Below, in pieces: positions 45,112 through 55,329 of a DNA stretch of 64,000 nucleotides. Under the pieces are notes generated by a model. The model made no database searches. It was not told the origin of the DNA and worked only from the letters and a program-made list of their open reading frames with translations. How positions within the stretch are numbered: position 1 is the first letter of the stretch; every line of letters starts with the position of its first letter. The stretch covers positions 454,512 through 518,511 of the forward strand of contig NZ_GG692710.1 in the NCBI RefSeq assembly GCF_000156175.1. Reading direction: 5' to 3'. The stretch is from Collinsella intestinalis DSM 13280. GTDB taxonomy: Bacteria; Actinomycetota; Coriobacteriia; Coriobacteriales; Coriobacteriaceae. The position numbers and the translations under genes are program-made.

Positions 45112-45300
45112 ATGTCCAAAGTTTGCGAAATCTGCGGTAAGCACCCCGTTGCTGGTCGCTCCATCAGCCACTCCCACCGCGTCTCCAACCGTAAGTTCCG
45201 TCCGAACATCCAGCGCGTGTACGTCGTCGTGAACGGCGTCCGTCGCAAGATGAACGTGTGCACCAGCTGCCTCAAGGCCCAGAAGGTGGCCCGCTCCTAA
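45112..45300 (+). CDS. rpmB: 50S ribosomal protein L28
   Basis: The 62-aa basic protein reads MSKVCEICGKHPVAGRSISHSHRVSNRKFRPNIQ and has a four-cysteine zinc site (CEIC near the start, CTSC near the end), the zinc form of L28. AGAAGGG precedes the ATG. In many Gram-positives rpmB stands divergently next to asp23-fakA-recG. Here the ABC exporter pair lies between them. It has its own promoter and a strong terminator. Confidence 0.98.
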   Translation: MSKVCEICGKHPVAGRSISHSHRVSNRKFRPNIQRVYVVVNGVRRKMNVCTSCLKAQKVARS

Positions 45301-45339
45301 GCACTCCCCTCTTTGGACAAACGTTTGCTTGCATACGCA

Positions 45340-45368
45340 GCGCCCCGGCATCGCCGGGGCGTTTTTTG
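45340..45368 (+). terminator. Intrinsic terminator of rpmB
   Basis: CGCCCCGGC-ATC-GCCGGGGCG forms a perfect 9-bp stem and is followed by TTTTTT. Confidence 0.92.
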
Positions 45369-45646
45369 TGTCAATGTACCACTCCTGTCGAACTAAACCG
45401 CCTGGCGCCATCGATGACGACTGCAAGGTCAACTTCATTCTTGCTGACATAGGCTCGATGGCGCCGAGAATACAATTTCATGACCACCCGTCTGCGCATG
45501 CATCTGATCCAAATCTGACCGACATAGCCAGAACAAACCAAGATATAGATGTAATTGAAGGAAGCCCTGTGGAATACAGACACCAGAGTCCCAATTTGAA
45601 CCTGTCCCCAATTGAGATCCCATTTTGAGATCTCCAATGAAATGAG
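45369..45646. other. AT-rich non-coding stretch with remnants of repeats, upstream of adhE
   Basis: The base composition is much more AT-rich than the surrounding genes. It contains an 11-bp inverted repeat (GGCGCCATCGA at 45404-45414 and its inverse at 45455-45465) and a TGTCCC..AATTGAG core at 45603-45616. The core resembles the sequence at the edge of the transposase remnant at 63829-63843. Several short open frames on both strands show no recognisable protein. It may be the relic of an insertion element, but that is an inference. Confidence 0.4.
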
Positions 45647-45658
45647 TGAAACGTTTCA
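45647..45658. promoter_or_regulatory. Palindromic operator-like site 1 upstream of adhE
   Basis: TGAAACGTTTCA is a perfect 12-bp palindrome with a central CG, the form typical of LacI/GalR-family operators. It is the first of three related sites. Confidence 0.6.
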
Positions 45659-45710
45659 GTTGATGGGAATACGCCACGGTTTGAACACAAATAGTGATGT
45701 TTCATGCTAT

Positions 45711-45722
45711 TGAAGCGCTCCA
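45711..45722. promoter_or_regulatory. Palindromic operator-like site 2 upstream of adhE
   Basis: TGAAGCGCTCCA matches the consensus TGAARCGYTYCA except for one half-site base. It is centred 64 bp from site 1. Confidence 0.5.
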
Positions 45723-45751
45723 TTCGACCGTTTACGGCTGAATATCCGCCA

Positions 45752-45780
45752 TTCGCCTTAGTGAAGCGTTTCATTACTAT
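45752..45780 (+). promoter_or_regulatory. Candidate adhE promoter
   Basis: TTCGCC and TACTAT are 17 bases apart, about 47 bases before the adhE start. The -10 is good and the -35 poor. Operator-like site 3 lies wholly within the spacer, as expected for a repressed promoter. Confidence 0.45.
45762..45773. promoter_or_regulatory. Palindromic operator-like site 3, within the adhE promoter spacer
   Basis: TGAAGCGTTTCA differs from site 1 by one base. It is centred 51 bp from site 2 and lies between the candidate -35 and -10 hexamers. Confidence 0.55.
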
Positions 45781-45827
45781 AGAGTACGACTTGTTGGGAA
45801 AACCCGCTTCTCGCAAAGGAGAGCAGA

Positions 45828-48476
45828 ATGGCGAAGAAACCTACCGTTGCCGCCGCCCCCGAAATCGTAGATTCGATCGAATCCCTTGAGGCCAAGCTCG
45901 CGCACATGCGTGAGGCCCAGGGGATTTTTGCTACCTACTCCCAGGAGCAGGTCGACAAGATCTTCTACGAGGCCGCTATGGCAGCCAACAAGGCCCGCAT
46001 CCCCCTGGCCAAGATGGCCGTCGAGGAGACCGGCCGCGGCGTGCTCGAGGACAAGGTCATCAAGAACCACTATGCCGCCGAGTACATCTACAACGCGTAT
46101 AAGGACACCAAGACCTGCGGCGTGATCGAGCGCGACGATGCCTACGGCATCACCAAGATCGCCGAGCCCATCGGCATCGTGGGCGCGGTCATCCCGACCA
46201 CCAACCCCACCTCCACCGCGATCTTCAAGTGCCTCATCTCTCTGAAGACCCGCAACGCCATCATCATCTCCCCGCACCCGGCTGCCGCCAAGTGCACCAT
46301 CGCTGCCGCCAAGCTCGTGCTCGACGCCGCCGTCAAGGCCGGCGCTCCCGAGGGTATCATCGGCTGGGTGGACGTCCCCTCCATCGACCTCACCAACAAG
46401 GTCATGGCCGACGTCGACATCATCCTGGCCACCGGTGGCCCCGGCATGGTCAAGGCCGCCTACTCCTCCGGCAAGCCCGCCCTGGGCGTCGGTGCCGGCA
46501 ACACCCCCGTCATCATCGACGATACCGCCGACATCAAGCTCTCGGTCAACTCCATCATCCACTCCAAGACCTTCGACAACGGCATGATCTGCGCCTCCGA
46601 GCAGTCCGTGACCGTCCTCGAGTCCGTGTATGACGAGGTCAAGTCCGAGTTCGCCCACCGCGGTTGCTACTTCGTGAAGAAGGGCGCCGAGATGGAGGCC
46701 CTGCGCTCCGCCATGTTCAAGAACGGCGCGCTCGACCACCGCATCCCCGGCATGCCCGCCGCCAAGATCGCCGAGCTCGCCGGCATCGAGGTCCCTGCCA
46801 AGACCAAGATCCTGATCGCCGAGGTCACTTCCGTCGATCTGGAGAAGGAGGAGTTCGCTCACGAGAAGCTCTCCCCCGTCCTGGCCATGTACAAGGCCCC
46901 CGATTTCCAGACCGCCGTCGACATGGCCGAGCACCTGGTGCTCGCCGGTGGCCCCGGTCACACCGCCTCCCTCTACGTGCATCCGGCCCAGGCCGAGAAG
47001 ATCTCCCTCTTCGAGCACACCATGAAGGCCTGCCGTATCGTCATCAACACCCCCTCCTCCCAGGGCGGCATCGGTGACCTGTACAACTTCGGCATGAAGC
47101 CCTCCCTCACCCTGGGCTGCGGCTCCTGGGGTGGCAACTCCGTCTCCGAGAATGTTGGGGTGAAGCACTTGATCAACGTCAAGACCGTGGCCGAGCGCCG
47201 CGAGAACATGCTGTGGTTCCGCGCTCCCGAGAAGGTCTACTTCAAGAAGGGCTCCACGCCGGTCGCCCTCGACGAGCTCGGCACCGTGATGGGCAAGAAG
47301 CGCGCCTTCATCGTCACCGACCAGTTCCTCTTCAAGAACGGCAACACCCGCGCCATCGAGGCCAAGCTCGACTCCATGGGCATCGCGCACGACTGCTTCT
47401 ACGACGTCGAGCCCGATCCGTCCCTGCAGTGCGCTCGCCGCGGTGCCGCCCAGATGGCCCTCTTCGAGCCTGACGTCATCATCGCCGTCGGCGGCGGCTC
47501 CGCCATGGACGCCGGCAAGATCATGTGGATGATGTACGAGCACCCGGAGTGCAACTTCGAGGATATGGCCATGGACTTCATGGACATCCGCAAGCGTATC
47601 TTCACCTTCCCCGAGATGGGCAAGAAGGCCTACTTCGTGGCCGTCCCCACCTCCTCCGGTACCGGCTCCGAGGTGACCCCGTTCGCGATCATTACCGACA
47701 AGGACACCGGCATCAAGTGGCCGCTCGCCGACTACGCGCTGCTGCCGAACATGGCCATCGTCGACGTCGACAACGCCATGACCGCCCCCAAGGGCCTCAC
47801 GAGCGCCTCCGGCATCGACGTGATGACCCACGCCATCGAGTCCTACGTCTCCATCATGGCGTCCGACTACACCAAGGGCCTGTCCATGAAGGCCGCGAAG
47901 CTCGTCTTCGAGAACCTTCCCAGCTCCTACGAGAACGGCGCCAACGACCCGCACGCCCGTGAGGAGATGCACAACGCCTCCTGCATGGCCGGCATGGCCT
48001 TCGCCAACGCCTTCCTTGGCCTCAACCACTCCATGGCCCACAAGCTCGGCGCCTTCCACCACCTGCCTCACGGCATCGCCAACGCCGTCATCCTGACCCG
48101 CGTCATGCGCTACAACGCCGCCGAGGCCCCGGTCAAGATGGGCACCTTCTCCCAGTACCCCTACCCCAACGCGCTCGCCGCGTACGCCGAGATGGCCCGC
48201 TACTGCGGCGTCGAGGGCAAGGACGACCGTGAGGTCTTTGAGAACTTCTGCGCCAAGCTCGAGGAGCTCAAGGCCACCATCGGCATCAAGGAGACCATCG
48301 CCGACTACGGCGTGGACGAGGCCTACTTCCTCGAGTCCCTCGACGAGATGGTCGAGCAGGCGTTCAACGACCAGTGCACCGGTGCCAACCCGCGCTACCC
48401 GCTGATGAGCGAGATCAAGGAGCTCTACCTCGACGCCTACTACGGCCGTGAGCCCCAGGACTACGCCGTCCTGTAA
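45828..48476 (+). CDS. adhE: Bifunctional acetaldehyde-CoA/alcohol dehydrogenase
   Basis: AdhE reduces acetyl-CoA to acetaldehyde and then ethanol, consuming two NADH, and is the main redox valve of mixed-acid fermenters. The 882-aa protein has the N-terminal aldehyde dehydrogenase domain (about 15-445) with the catalytic Cys255 in GMICASEQ. The C-terminal iron-dependent alcohol dehydrogenase domain follows, with VGGGSAMDAGK and the metal-binding histidine segment SMAHKLGAFHHLPHGIANA. AAAGGAG precedes the ATG. Codon use is extremely biased toward C-ending codons, which suggests high expression. Three LacI-type palindromes lie upstream. A GC-rich hairpin follows the stop. Confidence 0.98.
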   Translation: MAKKPTVAAAPEIVDSIESLEAKLAHMREAQGIFATYSQEQVDKIFYEAAMAANKARIPLAKMAVEETGRGVLEDKVIKNHYAAEYIYNAYKDTKTCGVIERDDAYGITKIAEPIGIVGAVIPTTNPTSTAIFKCLISLKTRNAIIISPHPAAAKCTIAAAKLVLDAAVKAGAPEGIIGWVDVPSIDLTNKVMADVDIILATGGPGMVKAAYSSGKPALGVGAGNTPVIIDDTADIKLSVNSIIHSKTFDNGMICASEQSVTVLESVYDEVKSEFAHRGCYFVKKGAEMEALRSAMFKNGALDHRIPGMPAAKIAELAGIEVPAKTKILIAEVTSVDLEKEEFAHEKLSPVLAMYKAPDFQTAVDMAEHLVLAGGPGHTASLYVHPAQAEKISLFEHTMKACRIVINTPSSQGGIGDLYNFGMKPSLTLGCGSWGGNSVSENVGVKHLINVKTVAERRENMLWFRAPEKVYFKKGSTPVALDELGTVMGKKRAFIVTDQFLFKNGNTRAIEAKLDSMGIAHDCFYDVEPDPSLQCARRGAAQMALFEPDVIIAVGGGSAMDAGKIMWMMYEHPECNFEDMAMDFMDIRKRIFTFPEMGKKAYFVAVPTSSGTGSEVTPFAIITDKDTGIKWPLADYALLPNMAIVDVDNAMTAPKGLTSASGIDVMTHAIESYVSIMASDYTKGLSMKAAKLVFENLPSSYENGANDPHAREEMHNASCMAGMAFANAFLGLNHSMAHKLGAFHHLPHGIANAVILTRVMRYNAAEAPVKMGTFSQYPYPNALAAYAEMARYCGVEGKDDREVFENFCAKLEELKATIGIKETIADYGVDEAYFLESLDEMVEQAFNDQCTGANPRYPLMSEIKELYLDAYYGREPQDYAVL

Positions 48477-48499
48477 GCGCATCCGCTTCCCGCCCGTTT

Positions 48500-48533
48500 G
48501 CCGCCGCTCACCCAACTCATCGCGAGCGGCGGC
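48500..48533 (+). terminator. GC-rich hairpin after adhE
   Basis: GCCGCCGCTC (48500-48509) pairs perfectly with GAGCGGCGGC (48524-48533). There is no T tract, so it may stabilise the adhE message 3' end or be a weak terminator. Confidence 0.5.
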
Positions 48534-48552
48534 GCGGGCGTCCTAAGATGGT

Positions 48553-48580
48553 GTAGATCCATTGATGGCGTAGACCCATT
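48553..48580 (+). repeat. Two direct repeats before the orphan kinase gene
   Basis: GTAGATCCATT (48553-48563) and GTAGACCCATT (48570-48580) recur with a 17-bp period, ending just before the GAAAGGAAG ribosome site. They may be a regulator-binding site or a small duplication. Confidence 0.4.
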
Positions 48581-48598
48581 CAGAAAGGAAGGCACACC

Positions 48599-49366
48599 AT
48601 GAATCTCCCCGAGTCCAAGACCGTTATCGTCGAGCACTCCAACAAGAAGGTCTACGACCTTGGCGACAAGATCGCCAAGGTCTTCAACTCCAACAAGCCG
48701 GCTTCCGATGTCTTCAACGAGGCCCTGAACCTCGCCCGCATCTCCGAGTCCGGCATCCGCGCCCCGAAGGCCCTCGAGGTCTCCGAGGTCGCCGGTGAGG
48801 GTTGGGGCCTGCTCACCGAGAAGGTCCCGGGTGTGACGCTCGCCGACAAGATGGCAGCCGAACCCGCCAAGTTCTACGAGTACCTCGAGCAGTTCGTCGA
48901 CCTGCAGGTCGAGATTCACGCCGAGCGCTCCCCGCTGCTCAACCGTCAGCGTGACAAGTACGCCCGTATGATCAACGGCCTCCAGCACATCAACGCCACC
49001 ACCCGCTACAACCTCATGGAGCGTCTGGACGGTATGAAGAAGGAGTTCCAGATCTGCCACGGCGACTTCAACCCGAGCAACGTCATCGTGGCCGAGGACG
49101 GCCAGCTCTACGTCTGCGACTGGGCCCACGCGACTCAGGGCTCCCCTGCCGCCGACGCAGCCATGACCTACCTGCTGTTCGCCCTTAACGACAAGCAGCA
49201 GGCCGATGCCTATCTCGAGCTGTACTGCGACCGCGCCGACGTCCCGATGCAGGTCGTCCGCCAGTGGATGTCCATCGTCGCCGCCGCCGAGCTCTCCCGT
49301 AAGCGCACCGACGTCAACGATGAATTCCTCATGAGCTGGATCGACGTCGTGGACTACATGGGCTAA
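48599..49366 (+). CDS. Orphan kinase-fold protein of the choline/aminoglycoside phosphotransferase type
   Basis: The 255-aa protein has the core of the APH/choline kinase fold. The Brenner motif is FQICHGDFNPSNVIVAEDGQLYVCDWAHATQGSPAADAAM, which gives the catalytic Asp and the metal-binding DWAHA (in place of DWE/DFE). The N-terminal lobe is reduced (KKVYDLGDKIAKVFNSNKPASDVFNEALNL) with a candidate ATP-binding Lys. A small-molecule or sugar-alcohol kinase is possible; the substrate is unknown. Its codon bias is as strong as that of adhE, which implies high expression. GAAAGGAAG precedes the ATG, and a strong terminator follows. Confidence 0.75.
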   Translation: MNLPESKTVIVEHSNKKVYDLGDKIAKVFNSNKPASDVFNEALNLARISESGIRAPKALEVSEVAGEGWGLLTEKVPGVTLADKMAAEPAKFYEYLEQFVDLQVEIHAERSPLLNRQRDKYARMINGLQHINATTRYNLMERLDGMKKEFQICHGDFNPSNVIVAEDGQLYVCDWAHATQGSPAADAAMTYLLFALNDKQQADAYLELYCDRADVPMQVVRQWMSIVAAAELSRKRTDVNDEFLMSWIDVVDYMG

Positions 49367-49401
49367 CAGCCTGGCAATCCGCGCGAGAACGCGTTCATGG
49401 C

Positions 49402-49444
49402 AACGGCCCCGGAGACAGACGATCTCCGGGGCCGTTAGCTTTTC
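49402..49444 (+). terminator. Intrinsic terminator after the orphan kinase gene
   Basis: AACGGCCCCGGAGA (49402-49415) and its exact inverse (49423-49436) form a 14-bp stem followed after four bases by TTTT. It may also act against the converging thiamine pyrophosphokinase message. Confidence 0.9.
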
Positions 49445-49461
49445 AAAACTACTTGCACGCG

Positions 49462-50154
49462 TCAGCGAATGAGATACGCCGCAATGGCGCCTTCATGGCA
49501 AGTCACTTCGGCATCATCCGTGACGATATTCGAGATGCCCAAATCACTCAACAGCTCGACGCGTTTGTGATCGAGCTCCCACTCCATCCCCCGCTCGGAT
49601 ACGACACCGACGGGACTCAGGCATACGAACGAGAACGTCGAACCCTGAAAGCCCGTCATCTGCCATGACGCGCCCGCCCTGAGCAGGCGACCGGAAAAGC
49701 CCTGTTCCTCGAGGCAAACCGGGCCGTCCCATCTCAAGATGCAGCCAAGTGCTGCGAGGGCGTGATCGGGCCGCCCCCCCGTCAGGCACGTGCACACCAG
49801 CTCGACGCTCCCCCAACGCGAATCGATCGCGCGGAGGGCGAGCGAAAGGTCGGTAAAATCCTTATACGGGTCGTAACGTTCGACGGCCAAAACTTCAGAG
49901 GGCTCTCCCTCTTCGCAACGACGAACCGCCAACAGGCCGCGAGCGCCCACCGAGTCCGCGTCGCCGCAGAACAAGTCACATGGCAGTCCGGCATCCAGCA
50001 CCGCATCGAGACCCCGATCCACTGCCACGACCAAATCGCAGTCGGCATACAGATGCTTGAGAAACACGGCATCGCAGGTCTGCGGTGAGCCTCCGACAAG
50101 AAGGACGCGCAACGCATCCGCTTGGGTTTCGAGGACGCTGCTCATGCCTTTCAT
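49462..50154 (-). CDS. Thiamine pyrophosphokinase
   Basis: This enzyme converts thiamine to thiamine diphosphate, the cofactor of pyruvate-processing enzymes. The 230-aa protein has the family motifs in order: VVAVDRGLDAVLDAGLPCDLFCGDADSVG (the GDxDS motif), YDPYKDFTDLSLALRAI (KDxTD) and LTGGRPDHALAALGCIL (GGRxDH). A beta-rich C-terminal domain follows (GSTFSFVCLSPVGVVSERGMEWELDH). ATG 50154 with AGGTGG upstream is the likely start; ATG 50145 is an alternative. It is the only complete minus-strand gene in the right part of the window. Confidence 0.9.
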   Translation of the reverse strand: MKGMSSVLETQADALRVLLVGGSPQTCDAVFLKHLYADCDLVVAVDRGLDAVLDAGLPCDLFCGDADSVGARGLLAVRRCEEGEPSEVLAVERYDPYKDFTDLSLALRAIDSRWGSVELVCTCLTGGRPDHALAALGCILRWDGPVCLEEQGFSGRLLRAGASWQMTGFQGSTFSFVCLSPVGVVSERGMEWELDHKRVELLSDLGISNIVTDDAEVTCHEGAIAAYLIR

Positions 50155-50548
50155 ATAAGACCACCTGACGCATAGCACAATTACGGACAAATCGCCATCT
50201 TACCCAATATTTCGCGATCATGGGCGCGGCAAACGCAGCTCAAAACAGGCCCTTACAGTAGGTTGCTTATCAAACCCCTTGCTTACGGGGTATTTACCAA
50301 AAAGCCCAGCATGTCAAGCTAAAATGTGATTGTTTCACCCATGGGGCGATTTATACCGATTGCCGCATTCTTGTCTATTTTGTGATGAACGAGTGATACG
50401 GTAAGTATCGTCACTGGTTCCACATGCGTCGATGCGAGTGGAACGAACGCAGCACATCTGCGTCCCCTTCCGTCTAAGTACGCATGCCGAGCCCGAGACG
50501 TATCGTTGGTTTACGGCAGAACGCCGCGCATACGATCGGAAGGTTGAG
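50155..50548. other. Divergent intergenic region between thiamine pyrophosphokinase and glgB
   Basis: No convincing gene lies here. The stretch is AT-richer than its surroundings and carries a small hairpin (ACCCC...GGGGT near 50275-50292) and a candidate glgB promoter. An open frame from 50432 continues into glgB, but the N-terminal part has no similarity to branching enzymes. Confidence 0.5.
50371..50399 (+). promoter_or_regulatory. Candidate promoter of the glycogen operon
   Basis: TTGTCT (50371-50376) and TGATAC (50394-50399) are 17 bases apart, leaving a leader of about 140 bases before the glgB start. Confidence 0.45.
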
Positions 50549-52660
<2,112 letters not shown>

Positions 52661-52766
52661 GCACCGACTTCGGAGCACCTCGCGCCCACGATGACGCAAC
52701 CGCACGCCGGGCCGATCGCGCGCGCTTGCGACTATCACCAACCCGGCCCCTTCTCGAAAGGAAACC

Positions 52767-55193
52767 ATGGATAAGATCTACGAGAACAAAGAGCAGTTCA
52801 TCGAGCAGTACCGCCAGCACGTGCGCGCACTGTCCGGTAAGGAGTTCGAGGATACGAGCGATATCGACCGCTTCACCGCGCTGGCCAACATGGTCGCCGG
52901 CGATGCCCGCGTCATTGCCGCCAAAACCGACGAGCGCAACCGCACCGAGGGCAAGAAGCGTGTCTACTACTTCTCCATCGAGTTCCTCATCGGTCGCCTG
53001 CTCGACAACTACCTGCTGAACCTCGGCATTCGTGACCTCGTGGCCGACGCCATCACCGACATGGGCGGCGATCTCGACGAGATCGAGCGCCAAGAGCCCG
53101 ATCCGGCCCTGGGCAACGGCGGCCTCGGTCGCCTCGCCGCATGCTTCCTCGACTCGATGGCCCACGAGGGCATCGCGGGCTACGGCAACGGCATGCGCTA
53201 TCGCTACGGCCTCTTCAAGCAGGAAATCGTCGATGGCCGTCAGGTCGAAGTAGCCGATGAATGGCTCTCCAAGGGCTATCCCTGGGAGGTCAAGCGCCCC
53301 GACAAGGCCGTTCGCATCGGCTTCGGCGGCTACGTCGTCTCACGCCAGGAGGGCGACCGCACCTTCTACTCCGTTGAGGGGACCGATGACGTCCTGGCCG
53401 TGCCTTACGACATTCCGATCGTCGGTTACGGCGGCGAGACCGTCAACAAGCTGCGCTGCTGGAGCGCCGAACCCATCGACGACCATTTCGATCTCGACGC
53501 CTTCAACGCCGGGGACTACACCGGCGCCGACCGCGACCGCGCCAATGCCGAGGCCATCTCCGCCATCCTGTATCCCAACGACGCCGGCGAGCACGGCCGC
53601 CTGCTTCGCCTCAAGCAGGAGTACCTATTCGTTGCCGCGGGCATCCGCACCCTCCTCGACACCTTTGTGCGCGAGCACGGCAAGGCCTGGAACGAGCTGC
53701 CCCGCTATGTGGCCATCCATACCAACGATACGCACCCGGCGATGTGCGGACCCGAGCTCATGCGCATCCTCATGGACGAAGAGCGCCTGACCTGGGACGA
53801 CGCTTGGGAGATCGTGACGAACACGGTGTCCTACACCAACCACACCATCCTGCCCGAGGCTCTCGAGAAGTGGCCCATCTCCACCTTCTCCACCCTGCTG
53901 CCCCGCGTGTACCAGATCATCGACGAGATCAACCGTCGCTGGCGCGAGAGCTTCGACATGAGCAAGCCCGAGAGCGCCGAACGACTGCGCGCGACCGCCG
54001 TCCTGTGGGATGGCGAGGTCCGTATGGCCAACCTGTCCGTAATCTGCAGCCACTCCGTCAACGGCGTCGCAAAGATCCACTCCGACATCCTCAAGACGAG
54101 CACGCTCAAGGACTTCGCGGCCATGCGCCCGGAGATGTTCAACAACAAGACCAACGGCATCAGCCATCGTCGCTTCTTCGCTGAGGCCAACCCCACCTAC
54201 GCCAAACTCGTGACCGAGGCAATCGGCGACGGCTGGCTCGACGACGCCCGCGAACTCGAGAAGCTCACCGCCTTCGAAGGCGATGCCTCTTTCCTTGAGC
54301 GCGTCGGCGCCTCAAAGCTCGCCAACAAGCAGCGCCTGGCCGACTACGTCAAGCGCGAGTGCGGGCTCACCATCGACCCGAACACGGTCTTCGACGTCCA
54401 GGTCAAGCGCTTCCACGCCTACAAGCGCCAGCTCCTGAACATCATGAAGGTCATGGACCTCTATAACCGTCGCCTCGCCGATCCGAATTTCAAGATTCAG
54501 CCCACCACCTTCATCTTCTCCGGCAAAGCCGCCTCGAGCTACACCTTCGCCAAGGAAGTCATCCGCCTGATCAACGGTGTGGCCGAGGTCGTCAACAACG
54601 ACCCGCGCGTCAACGACGTCATGAAGGTCTGCTTCATCCCGAACTTCCGCGTCTCGAACGCCCAGCTCATCTACCCTGCCGCCGAAATCTCCGAGCAGAT
54701 CTCCACGGCCGGCAAGGAGGCCTCCGGCACTTCGAACATGAAGCTCATGATGAACGGCGCCCTCACGCTCGGCACCATGGACGGCGCGAACATCGAGATC
54801 GTCGATCTGGCAGGCCGCGAGAACGAGGCGATCTTCGGCCTCACCACGCCCGAGGTCGACGCCCTGCGCGCCTCCGGCCAGTACTTCGCCTGGGATGTCG
54901 TCAACTCCGATCGCGCGCGCCTCGGCCGCATCATCGACAAACTCGTCGATGGCACCTTCGCCGCTCAATCCGGCAACTTCGAGAGCATCCATCATGAGCT
55001 CATGTTCAACAACGACTACGACCTGGTGCTCAAGGACTTCCACTCCTACGTGGACGCTTGGGAAAAGCTCACCGCGACCTATCCCGAGACCCAGGACTGG
55101 AACCGCCGCGCGCTGCACAACACCGCGATGTCCGGCTGGTTCTCCTCCGACCGAACCATCCGCGAATACCGCGACGAGATTTGGCACGCATAA
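52767..55193 (+). CDS. glgP: Glycogen/starch/alpha-glucan phosphorylase
   Basis: GlgP removes glucose units from chain ends as glucose-1-phosphate, using pyridoxal phosphate. The 808-aa protein is full length. It shows RVYYFSIEFLIGRLLDNYLLNLG, DPALGNGGLGRLAACFLDSMA and AIHTNDTHPAMCGPELMRILMDEE. The PLP site is EASGTSNMKLMMNGALTLGTMDGANIEI, with the cofactor-binding Lys659. GAAAGGAAACC precedes the ATG. It sits 106 bases after glgB, between synthesis genes rather than at the operon end. The gap to glgC (136 bases) contains GC-rich hairpin sequence. Confidence 0.97.
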   Translation: MDKIYENKEQFIEQYRQHVRALSGKEFEDTSDIDRFTALANMVAGDARVIAAKTDERNRTEGKKRVYYFSIEFLIGRLLDNYLLNLGIRDLVADAITDMGGDLDEIERQEPDPALGNGGLGRLAACFLDSMAHEGIAGYGNGMRYRYGLFKQEIVDGRQVEVADEWLSKGYPWEVKRPDKAVRIGFGGYVVSRQEGDRTFYSVEGTDDVLAVPYDIPIVGYGGETVNKLRCWSAEPIDDHFDLDAFNAGDYTGADRDRANAEAISAILYPNDAGEHGRLLRLKQEYLFVAAGIRTLLDTFVREHGKAWNELPRYVAIHTNDTHPAMCGPELMRILMDEERLTWDDAWEIVTNTVSYTNHTILPEALEKWPISTFSTLLPRVYQIIDEINRRWRESFDMSKPESAERLRATAVLWDGEVRMANLSVICSHSVNGVAKIHSDILKTSTLKDFAAMRPEMFNNKTNGISHRRFFAEANPTYAKLVTEAIGDGWLDDARELEKLTAFEGDASFLERVGASKLANKQRLADYVKRECGLTIDPNTVFDVQVKRFHAYKRQLLNIMKVMDLYNRRLADPNFKIQPTTFIFSGKAASSYTFAKEVIRLINGVAEVVNNDPRVNDVMKVCFIPNFRVSNAQLIYPAAEISEQISTAGKEASGTSNMKLMMNGALTLGTMDGANIEIVDLAGRENEAIFGLTTPEVDALRASGQYFAWDVVNSDRARLGRIIDKLVDGTFAAQSGNFESIHHELMFNNDYDLVLKDFHSYVDAWEKLTATYPETQDWNRRALHNTAMSGWFSSDRTIREYRDEIWHA

Positions 55194-55329
55194 AGGAGGT
55201 GCGGCGCGCTGGGAAACGGCCGGCGCACCAATAAGGCGACGGAAGCGGCGAAGACGGGGGAGCCGCCTCCGGACACGGATATCCCGCACAAGACATCCGC
55301 AACCATCCAACGGATAAAGGGAGAGATTG

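Noticed and set aside
45478-45816. Minus-strand open frame of 112 codons upstream of adhE
   Set aside because: It covers the operator array and the adhE promoter, lacks a ribosome site and has no recognisable domain.
45777-48515. Open frame of 912 codons on the minus strand, fully antisense to adhE
   Set aside because: It mirrors the codon structure of adhE (RNY/GC3 effect): its product is Gly/Val/Asp/Leu repeats with no domain. AdhE on the plus strand is unmistakable.
48553-48580. Start of a CRISPR-like array
   Set aside because: Only two 11-bp repeats with a 6-bp gap; no third unit, and spacer and repeat lengths do not fit.
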